Below are positions 1-7,830 of a stretch of DNA of 42,362 nucleotides, one piece after another. The notes under the pieces are model-generated. The model was not told where the DNA came from, made no database searches, and saw only the letters and a list, made by a program, of their open reading frames with translations. Origin of the DNA: a virus; IMG/VR virus record IMGVR_UViG_3300033149_004949, positions 1 to 42,362 of that record; one strand, 5' to 3'. The stretch's first letter is position 1; the number at the start of each line of letters is the position of its first letter. A program made the translations under genes and the position numbers.

Positions 1-1
1 A

Positions 2-448
2 GACCGTCCCCTGACATCCACAAAGCGATTCGGTTTTTGGCAGCGTAAGTTCGGGGAGGATACCTACACCGTCAATCTCTGGCTGGCACTTCCCATCACA
101 GCCTTGACCGGCCTGGCTGCGGGGGCAGTAGGCATTTCCGGTGGCTCATTCAAAGTTCCACTGATGGTTTTGGCCTGTGGTGTCCCGATGCGGATCGCCG
201 TCGGGACGTCCTCGGTCATGGTGGCAGCCACCGCCGCGATGGGGCTTGCTGGACATGCGACCCAAGGGCACTTCGACGCACATTGGGCGATACCGATGGC
301 CTGTGTCGCCGTGGTCGGCGGCGTTCTCGGCAGCAGATTTGCCTTGAAGACAAAGCCAAAGAACCTGAAGACGCTTTTTGCAGTCACGACGCTGGCGGCT
401 GCCGTCTTCATGGCGGCCAATGCTTTTCTGTCGGGAGGTGGGGATTGA
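2..448 (+). CDS. TauE/SafE family permease, C-terminal part (5' end outside window)
   Basis: The frame is open from base 2 to a TGA at 446-448, so only the C-terminal part of about 148 residues is present. Hydrophobic segments alternate with short loops, and a glycine-rich stretch (GAVGISGGSFKVPLM) is followed by GTSSVMVAATAAMG and a closing membrane helix. This is the pattern of the TauE/SafE (DUF81) inner-membrane permeases, which move sulfonates, sulfite or other small anions. The GISGG-type segment is the repeated family signature. The substrate cannot be told. An internal TTG at 104 could be mistaken for a start, but the frame is uninterrupted upstream of it. It is the only non-phage protein gene on the plus strand and probably marks host chromosome. 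Confidence 0.8.
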   Translation, partial: DRPLTSTKRFGFWQRKFGEDTYTVNLWLALPITALTGLAAGAVGISGGSFKVPLMVLACGVPMRIAVGTSSVMVAATAAMGLAGHATQGHFDAHWAIPMACVAVVGGVLGSRFALKTKPKNLKTLFAVTTLAAAVFMAANAFLSGGGD

Positions 449-471
449 TTGCCCCTTCTCGTAAACGATCA

Positions 472-670
472 GTTCGAAATCGCTGCTGGTCCCAAAGCGA
501 ACGGTTCTGTTAACCCGTCTCGACCTGTTCAAGAGAGAGTCAGAGAGTTCGCGGCCGTTTTTTCGGCCAACGGAAACAACCGTGTTGGTTGCTTTCGGAC
601 CCCAGTCGGAAGGCTGCGAAACAGAGAGCGCGGGGGCGGGCGGCAGCAACGCCGTAACCCTTTGCCAGCA
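472..670 (+). other. Structured non-coding block, left copy of a diverged direct repeat
   Basis: No credible gene lies here. The block aligns, with nearly constant spacing, to 41960-42160: GTTCGAAAT at 472, GTTAACC at 509, GAGAGAG at 533, CAACC-5nt-GGTTG at 577-591, ACCCC at 599, GAGAGCGCG at about 624, and CGCCGTAA[C/G]CCTTTGC at about 650. Base pairing is kept where sequence differs. The CAACC/GGTTG hairpin has a different 5-nt loop in each copy. A second hairpin GGCCG/CGGCC (553-568) lies beside it. A closing helix GTTCGC (547-552) with GCGAAAC (616-622) would form a three-way junction. A terminator follows at 681-713. It may be an RNA gene or a mobile-element end; I do not recognise the family. 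Strand is inferred from the terminator. Confidence 0.5.
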
Positions 671-680
671 TAGGTATGTG

Positions 681-713
681 AAAACGCCCGGCCAGTTGCC
701 TGGTCGGGCGTTT
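681..713 (+). terminator. Intrinsic terminator, probably bidirectional
   Basis: A 14-bp stem runs from AAACGCCCGGCCAG (682-695) to its partner at 700-713, with a TTGC loop and one G-T wobble. It is bordered by an A-run on the left and a T-run on the right. It would end transcripts of the structured block or the permease from the left and the peptide operon from the right. From 714 to 925 I see no convincing gene; a weak minus frame of 51 codons (717-872) lacks a clear ribosome-binding site. Confidence 0.75.
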
Positions 714-925
714 CCGTTAACTTGAACCGACGGCAAATTCCGTCGGATTGATTTTGGCTCCCCGAACGCAACCCTCTTCATAACCACTATCACTTTCATT
801 GTCACCCTTAACTTGCACCGCAACAGATGGTTCCACGAAGCATCCCGGGGGGATCTGGATCAAGCCCGACATTTTGGCCCGGCTCCGGCAGCGTTTGTGG
901 ACCACGTCAGTAGCGGCTCGACCCT

Positions 926-1234
926 TCACGGAATTACAGCTTGCCTTTGCCCTCCCTCCGGCAGGCCGGCAGCATCCCGCCACATTGCCTCGACTTCCTT
1001 GGCCTGTTGGAGATTCTTCCTCAATCGCGCCTTTAGTGGGCCTATTCTCGCAGGATCATCGCCCTCGAGGTCCGAAAGGATGCTTTCAAGTAAACTACCT
1101 TCAGCGGCAGCGACGATGATGGCCTGTTCGAAGCCTCGCGACCTCACGTGGTCTTTATAGATCAAGAAGCCGACAATCAGGGCCACATTCAACAGTAATG
1201 AACTCGCCGTAACTACTTTCATCGCTTTGCTCAT
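926..1234 (-). CDS. Small membrane-anchored protein, last gene of peptide operon
   Basis: A 102-residue protein with a short charged N-terminus, one hydrophobic helix at about residues 9-26, and a helical, charged remainder rich in Ala, Glu and Arg. The ATG follows AAGGAA at a suitable distance. The stop of the preceding 46-codon gene ends only three bases before this ATG, so the two are probably translated together. The topology suggests an inner-membrane anchor with the bulk on one side. I do not recognise a family. Its place as the final gene after the Tat-exported proteins is the only clue to function; a role with the exported peptide is possible but unproven. Confidence 0.65.
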   Translation of the reverse strand: MSKAMKVVTASSLLLNVALIVGFLIYKDHVRSRGFEQAIIVAAAEGSLLESILSDLEGDDPARIGPLKARLRKNLQQAKEVEAMWRDAAGLPEGGQRQAVIP

Positions 1235-1237
1235 CGG

Positions 1238-1378
1238 TCATTTCCTTACCGGCCAGCTTGGTTGTTGCTGTACTTCCTTGCGATCCCTATTACGCTTGCG
1301 CAGAATAGTACAGACCACGCCATTCCTGAATACATACACTCCCTCGTATTCCCAGGCAAGTGCCATCAACTTGGCCAT
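1238..1378 (-). CDS. 46-residue basic small protein
   Basis: ATG at 1378, TGA at 1238-1240, giving a basic protein that begins MAKLMALAWEYEGVYVF and ends in an Arg/Lys/Gln-rich tail. A GGTGAG ribosome-binding site lies about nine bases before the ATG. The stop and the ATG of the downstream 102-residue gene are separated by three bases, the spacing of coupled genes, which argues that this short frame is real. It has no signal peptide and no recognisable domain. An 81-bp gap separates it from the beta-propeller gene, so it may belong to the same transcript. Confidence 0.5.
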   Translation of the reverse strand: MAKLMALAWEYEGVYVFRNGVVCTILRKRNRDRKEVQQQPSWPVRK

Positions 1379-1459
1379 GTTGGTCTCACCTCAGCACCAT
1401 CTAACTTCAGCCGATATACGAGCCACTCCCAACTATCCACGTTTGCCCGAGAGCATGCA

Positions 1460-2560
1460 TTAGAGGGGCAGCCTTGCCATCTTGGATCTCGGCTTCCCGC
1501 TGATGTCAAAAGCACTCAGTGCCTCGTGTACCTGACGGGTCTTCAGAATATCCTCGAAGAAACTATGTCCGCCATCGCTGAGCACAACAACATCGAGCAC
1601 AGTCAATGCGCTGCTATCGGCCATACTTACTGGAGCATAGAAATGGTACGATAGGTCATCCTGTGCAATCCCAGGGACTTCCTTCACAAAGCAACTCTTA
1701 GCCAAATCATATATCTTGATTACTGGCAACCCATCCAGGATCGCATAGAGAAATACATATTTCGCAGTGGGGCATAGGCTTGCTGATGCGAAGGCATCCA
1801 TATCATTCAACGGTATTCTGCGATCATCAACAATACGATTCGGCTTGGCGCGGCAGACATTGACTTCAATGCCCTGTGTGCTACGAGTTTGCTTTGTGAA
1901 GTGCAGCTCGTCTTGTCGGGTCGTAATACTACCGATTCGGTTGCACTGCTGGGGGCCGATCAGCGTGCGGATTGCCCCCGATGTGCAGTCAATCACCACA
2001 ATCGAATTGTCGTTGCCACACATACACACGGCGTTATCGCCATACCATGTCAGGCCACCATCCACGCGCACGTCTGTAAGTAACTGTCGTCCGCTGCCGC
2101 TCTCTTCCCCAATCCTAACAAGCTCTCGAACAGCTCTCGTGTCTACGTTGACTAGGTAAACCGATACTGTGGCCAATCTGGAAGCGCTATTCTTGTCGAG
2201 TGAGGTGGCGGCAAACGCAATGTGCTTCTCGTCAGGGGACCACGCTATGGAATGAATATCTGAGCCGCCACTCGTCGCGGACCATATAGCTGCAAACTCG
2301 GTGGCACTGTCATCCGAATTTGCATAGAGACCGACATCTCCCAGCGTCCCAGCCGCCACGGCGGAGAGTGTCCTGGGGCTGGAAAACGCGGCAGAAGTGG
2401 TTAGCGCCGTGTTGGGCTGGGGGAGCAATTGTGTGCCTAACGGCTTAGGGAGCGAAACGGGAGGAGTCACATCGCCCAGCGATAACTGCGACAAAGCCAT
2501 AGCAGTGCCAGCAAAAGCCGCATTCTGAATGAATCTTCTTCTTGATATGCTTTCAGGCAT
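1460..2560 (-). CDS. Tat-exported beta-propeller-like protein
   Basis: 366 residues. The N-terminus carries a twin-arginine signal (SRRRFIQNA, residues 6-14) followed by a weakly hydrophobic h-region (AFAGTAMALSQL), so export by Tat is likely. The body repeats short beta-strand units ending in motifs such as IHSIAWSPDEKHIAFAA, GLTWYGDNAVCMCG and ASASLCPTAKYVFLY, typical of WD40/TolB-like propellers. It starts 38 bp after the end of the Cys-rich peptide gene and uses the same SRRRF motif, so the two products probably share the export route. It could bind the mature peptide, or act as an extracytoplasmic scaffold. No catalytic motif is visible. The fold call is inferred from repeat pattern only. 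Confidence 0.7.
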   Translation of the reverse strand: MPESISRRRFIQNAAFAGTAMALSQLSLGDVTPPVSLPKPLGTQLLPQPNTALTTSAAFSSPRTLSAVAAGTLGDVGLYANSDDSATEFAAIWSATSGGSDIHSIAWSPDEKHIAFAATSLDKNSASRLATVSVYLVNVDTRAVRELVRIGEESGSGRQLLTDVRVDGGLTWYGDNAVCMCGNDNSIVVIDCTSGAIRTLIGPQQCNRIGSITTRQDELHFTKQTRSTQGIEVNVCRAKPNRIVDDRRIPLNDMDAFASASLCPTAKYVFLYAILDGLPVIKIYDLAKSCFVKEVPGIAQDDLSYHFYAPVSMADSSALTVLDVVVLSDGGHSFFEDILKTRQVHEALSAFDISGKPRSKMARLPL

Positions 2561-2598
2561 TCTTCACCATACCTTTCCTATATTGTGATATATCCAAG

Positions 2599-3135
2599 CT
2601 AGCCTCCGCCTGAACAGCCATTGGCGACAGGACACGAAATGTCGAAGAGGCCACAGTCAGTATCACTTACGGAGCAAGTATTCGCCGTACACCAATCATC
2701 CTCTGTACAGGTATTCGTTCCGCAAGTATTATAGGAACATGAGTTTGTGCTACATCCGTCCGCATTTGCGCATATGTCAAAATTGCAGACATTCGTGTCA
2801 CATGTATTGCCGCCAGTGCAAGAATTGCCGCTGATAGTACAATGGACCTCATTGTATCCAGTGCAGGTATGTCCATTTTGACAGGTGTTGAAATTGCAGA
2901 CATTGCTGGTCTCACATACGTTGTTCTGAGTACAACTGTTCTCGTCACAATTGTCGCAGCCTGCATCACAACTCTCGCAGCCACAGGCTGCCGCTTCCCC
3001 GTTCAACGCAGCCACCACCCCTGCAGCACCAGCAACTGTCATGGACATTCGCTTCAGGAATCGCCTTCTGCTAATGCCCAATGATCTGAAGATCTCTGGA
3101 AGCTCATACGCTCTTCGACGCGGTGTTGTGTCCAT
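2599..3135 (-). CDS. Cys-rich RiPP precursor peptide with Tat leader
   Basis: About 178-180 residues. Two ATGs are possible: 3141 and 3135. The GAGG at nine bases favours 3135. Residues 24-30 (numbered from 3141) are SRRRFLK, a twin-arginine motif. A hydrophobic stretch and an AAA site follow at about residue 52, directly before the first Cys. The remaining ~125 residues hold 24 cysteines spaced every 4-7 residues, most preceded by Asn-X or Thr, with many Asn, Thr, Asp and Ser. This matches a radical-SAM substrate in which Cys thioethers form a regular ladder. I recall a family annotated as 'Cys-every-fifth' RiPP peptide (CefA); the fit is good but unverified. The gene overlaps the end of the maturase gene by about 32 bases. 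Confidence 0.8.
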   Translation of the reverse strand: MDTTPRRRAYELPEIFRSLGISRRRFLKRMSMTVAGAAGVVAALNGEAAACGCESCDAGCDNCDENSCTQNNVCETSNVCNFNTCQNGHTCTGYNEVHCTISGNSCTGGNTCDTNVCNFDICANADGCSTNSCSYNTCGTNTCTEDDWCTANTCSVSDTDCGLFDISCPVANGCSGGG

Positions 3136-4405
3136 CTGCATTATCCTCGTGATTTGCGGTACTGTCGTTATCCCGCTTACTCGCTAGACTAGGCTTCTGG
3201 TTGTGATAATACGCTTTCATGAACACGGGATTCTCCTCTGCTAGCAACGTATCATGGAACTCCTTAACCACATCCGCAGTCACTCTCATTACGTCACACG
3301 CTGTCGGATGCCGCCGCCAGATATTCCCCGTGTCTTCAAGGTTTTCGGCAGGGCAACCCCCTGAACAGAGATAGTGTGCAGGACATGCCCCACAATAGTG
3401 CATTTCTTCCCCCTTCTGGCCCAGATCGTCAATGAAGCCTTTGCTCTCATAGTTGAAATCCCCGTCATATATTGATCCTAGCCTCCATTCGTATTGGTCT
3501 TCCCTGCACCACCGATGGCATGGCCAAATATCGCCGTTGACATCTATCAATACCATCCCTCGGCCCGCTCCACAAGAGGCGGATACTGAGGGTCGCGAGC
3601 CAGTACTGGCCAATTGTCTGCATCCCTCATCGAAGAATTTCAGTTTGACAAACTGCCCATCTCGGAATATACGGATGACCCGGAGCATGATAGCTCTAAA
3701 CTGTTCAGCAAACTCCGTTACCGACTTCTCATCCCATAGCGCAAACGCCCCTGGAACAAGCGCGATATCCCTGTATCCAAGGGCTAGAAGGTACTCGAAA
3801 CTCTCTGCTAGGTTCTCGACAGTATCGGGCAACACAGTGGATCTGGCGGTCGTGTTCGGCCGAACAGAGAGAATCCTGGGCAGGTTCCCGGCAAGTACAT
3901 CCGAAGTCCCCCTTCCGTCAACAAAACGGCGGTGCCGATCCTGTACCCCTGGGCAACCGTCTATTGATGTATGGAAACCTAGGCCCCATTGTCTCCACAG
4001 AGACAGGATGTCTTCAGTAAGTATCGTGCCATTTGTTGTCATCCCAAAATGGATCTCTTTGCCATGCTGATAGGCCCTTCGCTTTGCAAACGGGACAAGC
4101 TCCCTTATCACACCAAAGCGCAGTAATGGCTCTCCGCCTATGAAGGTTGCTGTAATCTTGGGAGACTCGCCGCTTGCCAGAATAAGCCACACTATGGCAT
4201 CTTGGGCCGTCTCAAGTGACATATGCTTGGTGCCCCTTTCCTTGAAGCAGTAGTCACAGGCAAGATTGCAGTCTACAGTAAGGTCTAGATCTATAGCAGT
4301 GATCGTTACTCCCCCGATCGGCATGGACCCTGGATGGACCGTCTTCCGGCAGGCATGTGGCATGCATGTGGAGCCGGGAGTGCAGTTTCCTGTGGCATAG
4401 CTCAT
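3104..4405 (-). CDS. Radical SAM/SPASM peptide maturase
   Basis: 433 residues. The ATG at 4405 shares its A with the TGA of the upstream gene (TGATG), which decides the start over an earlier ATG at 4465. The radical SAM triad is Cys46-x3-Cys50-x2-Cys53 (CNLACDYCF). A GGEP motif lies at residues 90-93, TTNG near 124, and SIDG near 148. The SPASM domain has Cys278, Cys296, Cys338, Cys341, Cys347, Cys351 and Cys370, binding auxiliary iron-sulfur clusters. Such enzymes cleave S-adenosylmethionine and install thioether or carbon crosslinks in ribosomal peptides. The adjacent 24-Cys peptide is the obvious substrate. Three further Cys lie near the N-terminus (8, 14, 19). It would act in the cytoplasm before Tat export. 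Confidence 0.93.
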   Translation of the reverse strand: MSYATGNCTPGSTCMPHACRKTVHPGSMPIGGVTITAIDLDLTVDCNLACDYCFKERGTKHMSLETAQDAIVWLILASGESPKITATFIGGEPLLRFGVIRELVPFAKRRAYQHGKEIHFGMTTNGTILTEDILSLWRQWGLGFHTSIDGCPGVQDRHRRFVDGRGTSDVLAGNLPRILSVRPNTTARSTVLPDTVENLAESFEYLLALGYRDIALVPGAFALWDEKSVTEFAEQFRAIMLRVIRIFRDGQFVKLKFFDEGCRQLASTGSRPSVSASCGAGRGMVLIDVNGDIWPCHRWCREDQYEWRLGSIYDGDFNYESKGFIDDLGQKGEEMHYCGACPAHYLCSGGCPAENLEDTGNIWRRHPTACDVMRVTADVVKEFHDTLLAEENPVFMKAYYHNQKPSLASKRDNDSTANHEDNADGHNTASKSV

Positions 4406-5661
4406 CACATATCCTCGCCCAATGGCATTGATCGTTTGTGCACACAAGCCCGGAGATCCAAGCATTCACTGGCAACTCTCCGCAGGTACGCTTTCCGAGA
4501 TGAACACCACACACTACTGATGGAATGATACTGCTCCCGAGAGACGCTTGAGCAACTGTCCAAGCCGCCACATATATGCTTCCATGAGCAACTCCTACAT
4601 CGACCATATAGCCGTGGCTGCCTGTGAGAAGAGAACACATTCGGGGCACCGGCACCGCTAGTGCTCTGCGGAGTATGTCTCAGTAGCGCTGTAAATGGGA
4701 ATGCACGAAACCGCAATATTCGCCCATCCCCTTCTACCAATGCGTGAATATGGTTCCTGGTTCCACAATGTGATATGCGATCTTCCATATCCTCAAAGGG
4801 CTCGTCCATGAACTCAGACAATGAATGATCAGCGTAGCAACCGTCCAATGCCGCCAGGAAACCGGTGCCGTCAATACGACCGTCATCGTCTGCCGGATTG
4901 AAGTATGGCGACATAAAGTACGGCAGCAACCCTATCCCAGATAGCTTGTTTGACACCAACGCGTTTCTCAGCACGTTCGCAACGCTTTCGGCATCCTCGC
5001 CAGACCAATAGTACAAGACAGGAACACGAAGCCCGTAGCTGCATGTTCTTGACAAGGTCCCCCCTTCTCTCCCGTCAAGACCTGTAGCATAACCCAGACG
5101 TGATCCCAGGATATATCTCAGTATGACCTTGTGCCTTACCAAGAAATCCATATGATCTGAGCTGGGGCACGAAAACGATGCGTCTATGAATACATTCGTG
5201 GTGATTCTGGCGCCATGGGGGTCCCCGTTTACACTGCAAAAAGTCTTTATCCACGCTATGACGCTATCCCACTCAAATGTATCTGGACCAGTATCGAGGA
5301 AGATCCGCAGTCTTGATATGTTGGTTGCATCGGAGGCCATACCCTTGATCGCCATGACGCTCTCTGGGCCAGAGAGGCACGAGCGCCGACAGTATAAACT
5401 AACGCTTGCGCCATCCCTCCCCTTCCCGCCTGCCTTCCGGTATGGTACAGTAGTATTCTCTGATGCGCTCAGGCCTAGCTTGTGTTTCTCGACATTGCAT
5501 GGCTGAAGTAATTCCATAGCCTCTAATTCGGTCAGCACTTCAGCATGCTTTGCGAATCGGTCGAGTACTGCTATCTGGCCAGACCGCAACGGAGCCACTG
5601 GGAGTCCAAGGGCTCGTTCCAGCTCATCAACTACGTCGTAACGGTCTGTATCCATGGCCAT
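4405..5661 (-). CDS. Degenerate radical-SAM-like protein with SPASM-type C-terminus
   Basis: 418 residues. The C-terminus carries a SPASM-like Cys set (Cys355, 358, 364, 370, 386 in RCRSCSWKHICGG and after). The middle looks like a radical SAM barrel in which key parts have changed. The cluster loop reads C91-RRS-C95-LSG, so the third cysteine of CxxxCxxC is Gly98. The GGEP region reads LDTGPD, and ARITTNV resembles the usual TTNG strand. The first 75 residues are unlike radical SAM enzymes and may be a peptide-binding domain. Its stop overlaps the maturase ATG by one base. I infer a non-catalytic partner that holds the peptide or shapes the maturase. A divergent active enzyme is the alternative. 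Confidence 0.7.
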   Translation of the reverse strand: MAMDTDRYDVVDELERALGLPVAPLRSGQIAVLDRFAKHAEVLTELEAMELLQPCNVEKHKLGLSASENTTVPYRKAGGKGRDGASVSLYCRRSCLSGPESVMAIKGMASDATNISRLRIFLDTGPDTFEWDSVIAWIKTFCSVNGDPHGARITTNVFIDASFSCPSSDHMDFLVRHKVILRYILGSRLGYATGLDGREGGTLSRTCSYGLRVPVLYYWSGEDAESVANVLRNALVSNKLSGIGLLPYFMSPYFNPADDDGRIDGTGFLAALDGCYADHSLSEFMDEPFEDMEDRISHCGTRNHIHALVEGDGRILRFRAFPFTALLRHTPQSTSGAGAPNVFSSHRQPRLYGRCRSCSWKHICGGLDSCSSVSREQYHSISSVWCSSRKAYLRRVASECLDLRACVHKRSMPLGEDM

Positions 5662-5883
5662 CTATGGTGTGTCGGGTATCGGCTCGGGAAGGTTAGACAG
5701 CCCTCCCTTAGGGTCCAGCCATACTCTCACCACATCCTTATAGGAGTGGCCCAACTCAACGTGGCCACCCGATCAACTCAACCAGATGCCGGTTGCGCCA
5801 ATTCCGCGACACCTTGGACAGGTACACCATGGGGCATTCGATACTGGCGACTCCTGCCTTCCACAGTTGGCATGATATAGCAC
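5662..5883 (-). pseudogene. Small zinc-ribbon-like frame interrupted by an in-frame TGA
   Basis: From a GTG at 5883 one frame reads 36 residues including NCGRQESPVSN and APWCTCPRCRG, a zinc-ribbon-like Cys set. It meets TGA at 5773-5775, then continues 36 codons in the same frame (HSYKDVVRVWLDPKGG and beyond) to a TAG at 5662-5664 that touches the ATG of the next gene. Both halves look protein-like and the final TAG-ATG junction resembles a coupled operon gene. It is either a gene broken by a nonsense change, two tiny genes, or a read-through frame. No ribosome-binding site is obvious before the GTG. Confidence 0.35.
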
Positions 5884-5886
5884 TAT

Positions 5887-7380
5887 TTAGGAGCCATCGA
5901 TGGCTCCCACGAGAAACTTCTGCAGTCCCTGAGCCTTCAGCCAATCTAGTACGATCTTAGTGGCTGCTCCGTCATTGCCCAGAGCCCCTAGGGCACGAGC
6001 AAGATTGGAGATATCCTGAGGCTTCATAGCCTGCAAGTCATCATCCTTACCTACGGGGAACACTTCCAATAGCCTTCTTCCCCAAAGTTGACGTTCCTCC
6101 TCGTCGAGTCCGTCATGGTAGTACTTGGCAAATTGACTCCAACGATGGGTCCCAACTGATCCCGCAACTGAGTCATTCAGGAAGTATTTGCCGGTTATGT
6201 GTATGGCCACTCTCCTGCGCCCCGACGTAACCGCCTGTTCTGCCGGGTAGCCATACCCAAGTCTTCGACCAAGATCCGCAAGCTGGTCTACTGTCCAAGT
6301 CTTCCACGTGTCGCTATGGCCCGTCCAAGTAGCCAAGAACTCATTCCCATGCTGTTCGCCGAGTTCCCAGAGAACGTCCTGAATCGCTCGTGCTTCCTGA
6401 TACCCCATGGCCCGAGTACCATAGGTCGTCCTTAACTTATTTCGCCAGCCTGCCAGAGCTGCCGCGGCAGTCGGGGCATTCTTCAAGGACGCCATCGCCC
6501 GCCCTAACGAAAGTGCTTTCTGGAAATCTTCCGGTTGAAGCTCACGGTTTATATGCGTCTCTATCCAAACAAACGCCAGACTCGCAGCCTCTTCCTTCGC
6601 CCCTAAGGTCGACATTGCCTCTGCAACTGGCCCAACACTGTCGATGGAGAGTTCCCCAACGTCACTGTCAGTGACACAGAATGCAGATCGCAGTTTATTG
6701 GCCCACGTGGCTCGCTCGCTTTGGGACAATCCTTCGGTGTAGTACTTCACAAATCGTGTCCAATGCTCGAGTCCGACCGATCTTACTGATGGGTCGTCGG
6801 ACATGTGGGTGGTCGCTATATGACTGGCCACCCGCCTCCTCCCCTGCGTAACTACGGGCTCAACCGGGAATCCCCACCCCAACATGCCGCCAAGCCCGAC
6901 CAACTCCTCAAGAGTCCATGACTGCCACGATGTATGGTTGCCAGTCCACGCCGCAATGAATGCATTCCCGTGCTTCTCTCCCAGCCCCCAGAGCGCGCCC
7001 TGAATTCGCTTTGCCTCTTCATAGCCCATCTCCTTGCTACCGAAGCGAGATCGCAACTGAGTACGCCAATGCTCCCTGGTGGACAACTTCATGTCCTGGC
7101 CAAGGAACGTCACAAACTTCTCCCAGTTGTGCGCATCCACCATGTCCGTCGTGATTTCATCTGCAAGGAATCTGCAACTGATGTAGTCTGCAAGTAGCGT
7201 CCGCTGCTCGGAGGCGGCCTTGCCCTGATTGGCCAGTTGCTCAGATAGCACTGCGAGATCAACGGGGCCCATTGATGACCACTCAACAGGGCATTCAGCG
7301 GCCCGCGATATGGCCGCCGAAAGAGTCAGGGCCACAAGCCCCGCTACTACGCAGAGCCGCTTAATCATTCCGCCCATCAT
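5887..7380 (-). CDS. Exported protein with two tandem copies of a helical domain
   Basis: Up to 497 residues with an N-terminal signal peptide (KRLCVVAGLVALTLSAAISRA, cleavage near AECP). Two copies of a ~130-residue domain follow. Each contains LR[ST]xxGxxxMGYxEAxxIQ, then LW.LGE[KQ]HGN.F.A.WTG, a Trp pair (WQSWT or WKTWT), G[WY]G[FY]P, and GRRRVA.HI, then a segment around W..F.KYY..GL. The first copy lies at about residues 100-245 and the second at about 310-455. The start is uncertain among clustered ATGs (7380, 7377, 7368). The final codons include an 18-bp perfect palindrome GGAGCCATCGATGGCTCC (5889-5906). I do not recognise the family. It heads the minus-strand peptide gene set and would act in the periplasm or paryphoplasm. 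Confidence 0.75.
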   Translation of the reverse strand: MMGGMIKRLCVVAGLVALTLSAAISRAAECPVEWSSMGPVDLAVLSEQLANQGKAASEQRTLLADYISCRFLADEITTDMVDAHNWEKFVTFLGQDMKLSTREHWRTQLRSRFGSKEMGYEEAKRIQGALWGLGEKHGNAFIAAWTGNHTSWQSWTLEELVGLGGMLGWGFPVEPVVTQGRRRVASHIATTHMSDDPSVRSVGLEHWTRFVKYYTEGLSQSERATWANKLRSAFCVTDSDVGELSIDSVGPVAEAMSTLGAKEEAASLAFVWIETHINRELQPEDFQKALSLGRAMASLKNAPTAAAALAGWRNKLRTTYGTRAMGYQEARAIQDVLWELGEQHGNEFLATWTGHSDTWKTWTVDQLADLGRRLGYGYPAEQAVTSGRRRVAIHITGKYFLNDSVAGSVGTHRWSQFAKYYHDGLDEEERQLWGRRLLEVFPVGKDDDLQAMKPQDISNLARALGALGNDGAATKIVLDWLKAQGLQKFLVGAIDGS

Positions 7381-7794
7381 TCTTCCTTCTCCTACCCATA
7401 GAAATGACTGTCGCGCCCAATAGCTTACCGGACCGTATCAGCACGCATCTGAAGGGCCTGCCATACGGCTACCCAGACCCCGTTGACGATGCTCACTCTA
7501 ATCTCCACCCCGACTTGTGTCAAGCGGATTCCGCCCTGATTCATTCCCAGTTTGCGTGGGCGATTTCCTTTCTCAGTTCGCGGAGGAGGCGGAAGAGTCC
7601 GGGGAGTCGGTCCATGAAGAGGAACTGTCCAATCGCGAAGAGGCCGTATTCATGGGGTCTATAGTCGCCCCGGGCAACTGGACATGGGCGACAGAGATGG
7701 TAACCGCACCTGCCGGGGCTGTCAAACGCGGACCGGATGCTCTCGACGGCAAACGTCAGCAGGAAAGGGCGACAGGTGTGGTCGCACCACACAG
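7381..7794. other. Gene-poor gap between peptide cluster and prophage
   Basis: No frame here has convincing start signals. A minus frame at 7541-7792 encodes YHLCRPCPVARGDY followed by a Leu/Arg-rich helix and could be the relic of a host or element gene. The prophage late operon terminates at 7795-7830, so the left attachment junction is likely in or near this gap. The promoter of the peptide cluster should also lie near 7381-7450, though I see no clear consensus. Confidence 0.4.
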
Positions 7795-7830
7795 AGAAAA
7801 GAAGGCCCGGTCCGGGGGAGAGACCAGGCC
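7795..7830 (-). terminator. Intrinsic terminator of the prophage late operon
   Basis: Read on the minus strand, GGCCTGGTC (7830-7822) pairs with GACCGGGCC (7812-7804) with one G-T wobble and a C-rich loop, followed by TTCTTTTC. It lies about 115 bases downstream of the last tail-side gene. The ribosome would have left by then, so it is well placed to end the long structural transcript. Confidence 0.6.

Noticed and set aside
146-823. 225-codon minus frame over the permease end
   Set aside because: It lies antisense to the clear TauE/SafE frame, has frame-shadow composition and no ribosome-binding site.
7541-7792. 83-codon minus frame as a real gene
   Set aside because: No start signal or recognised domain; lies in the likely prophage junction. 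Kept only as a possible relic.
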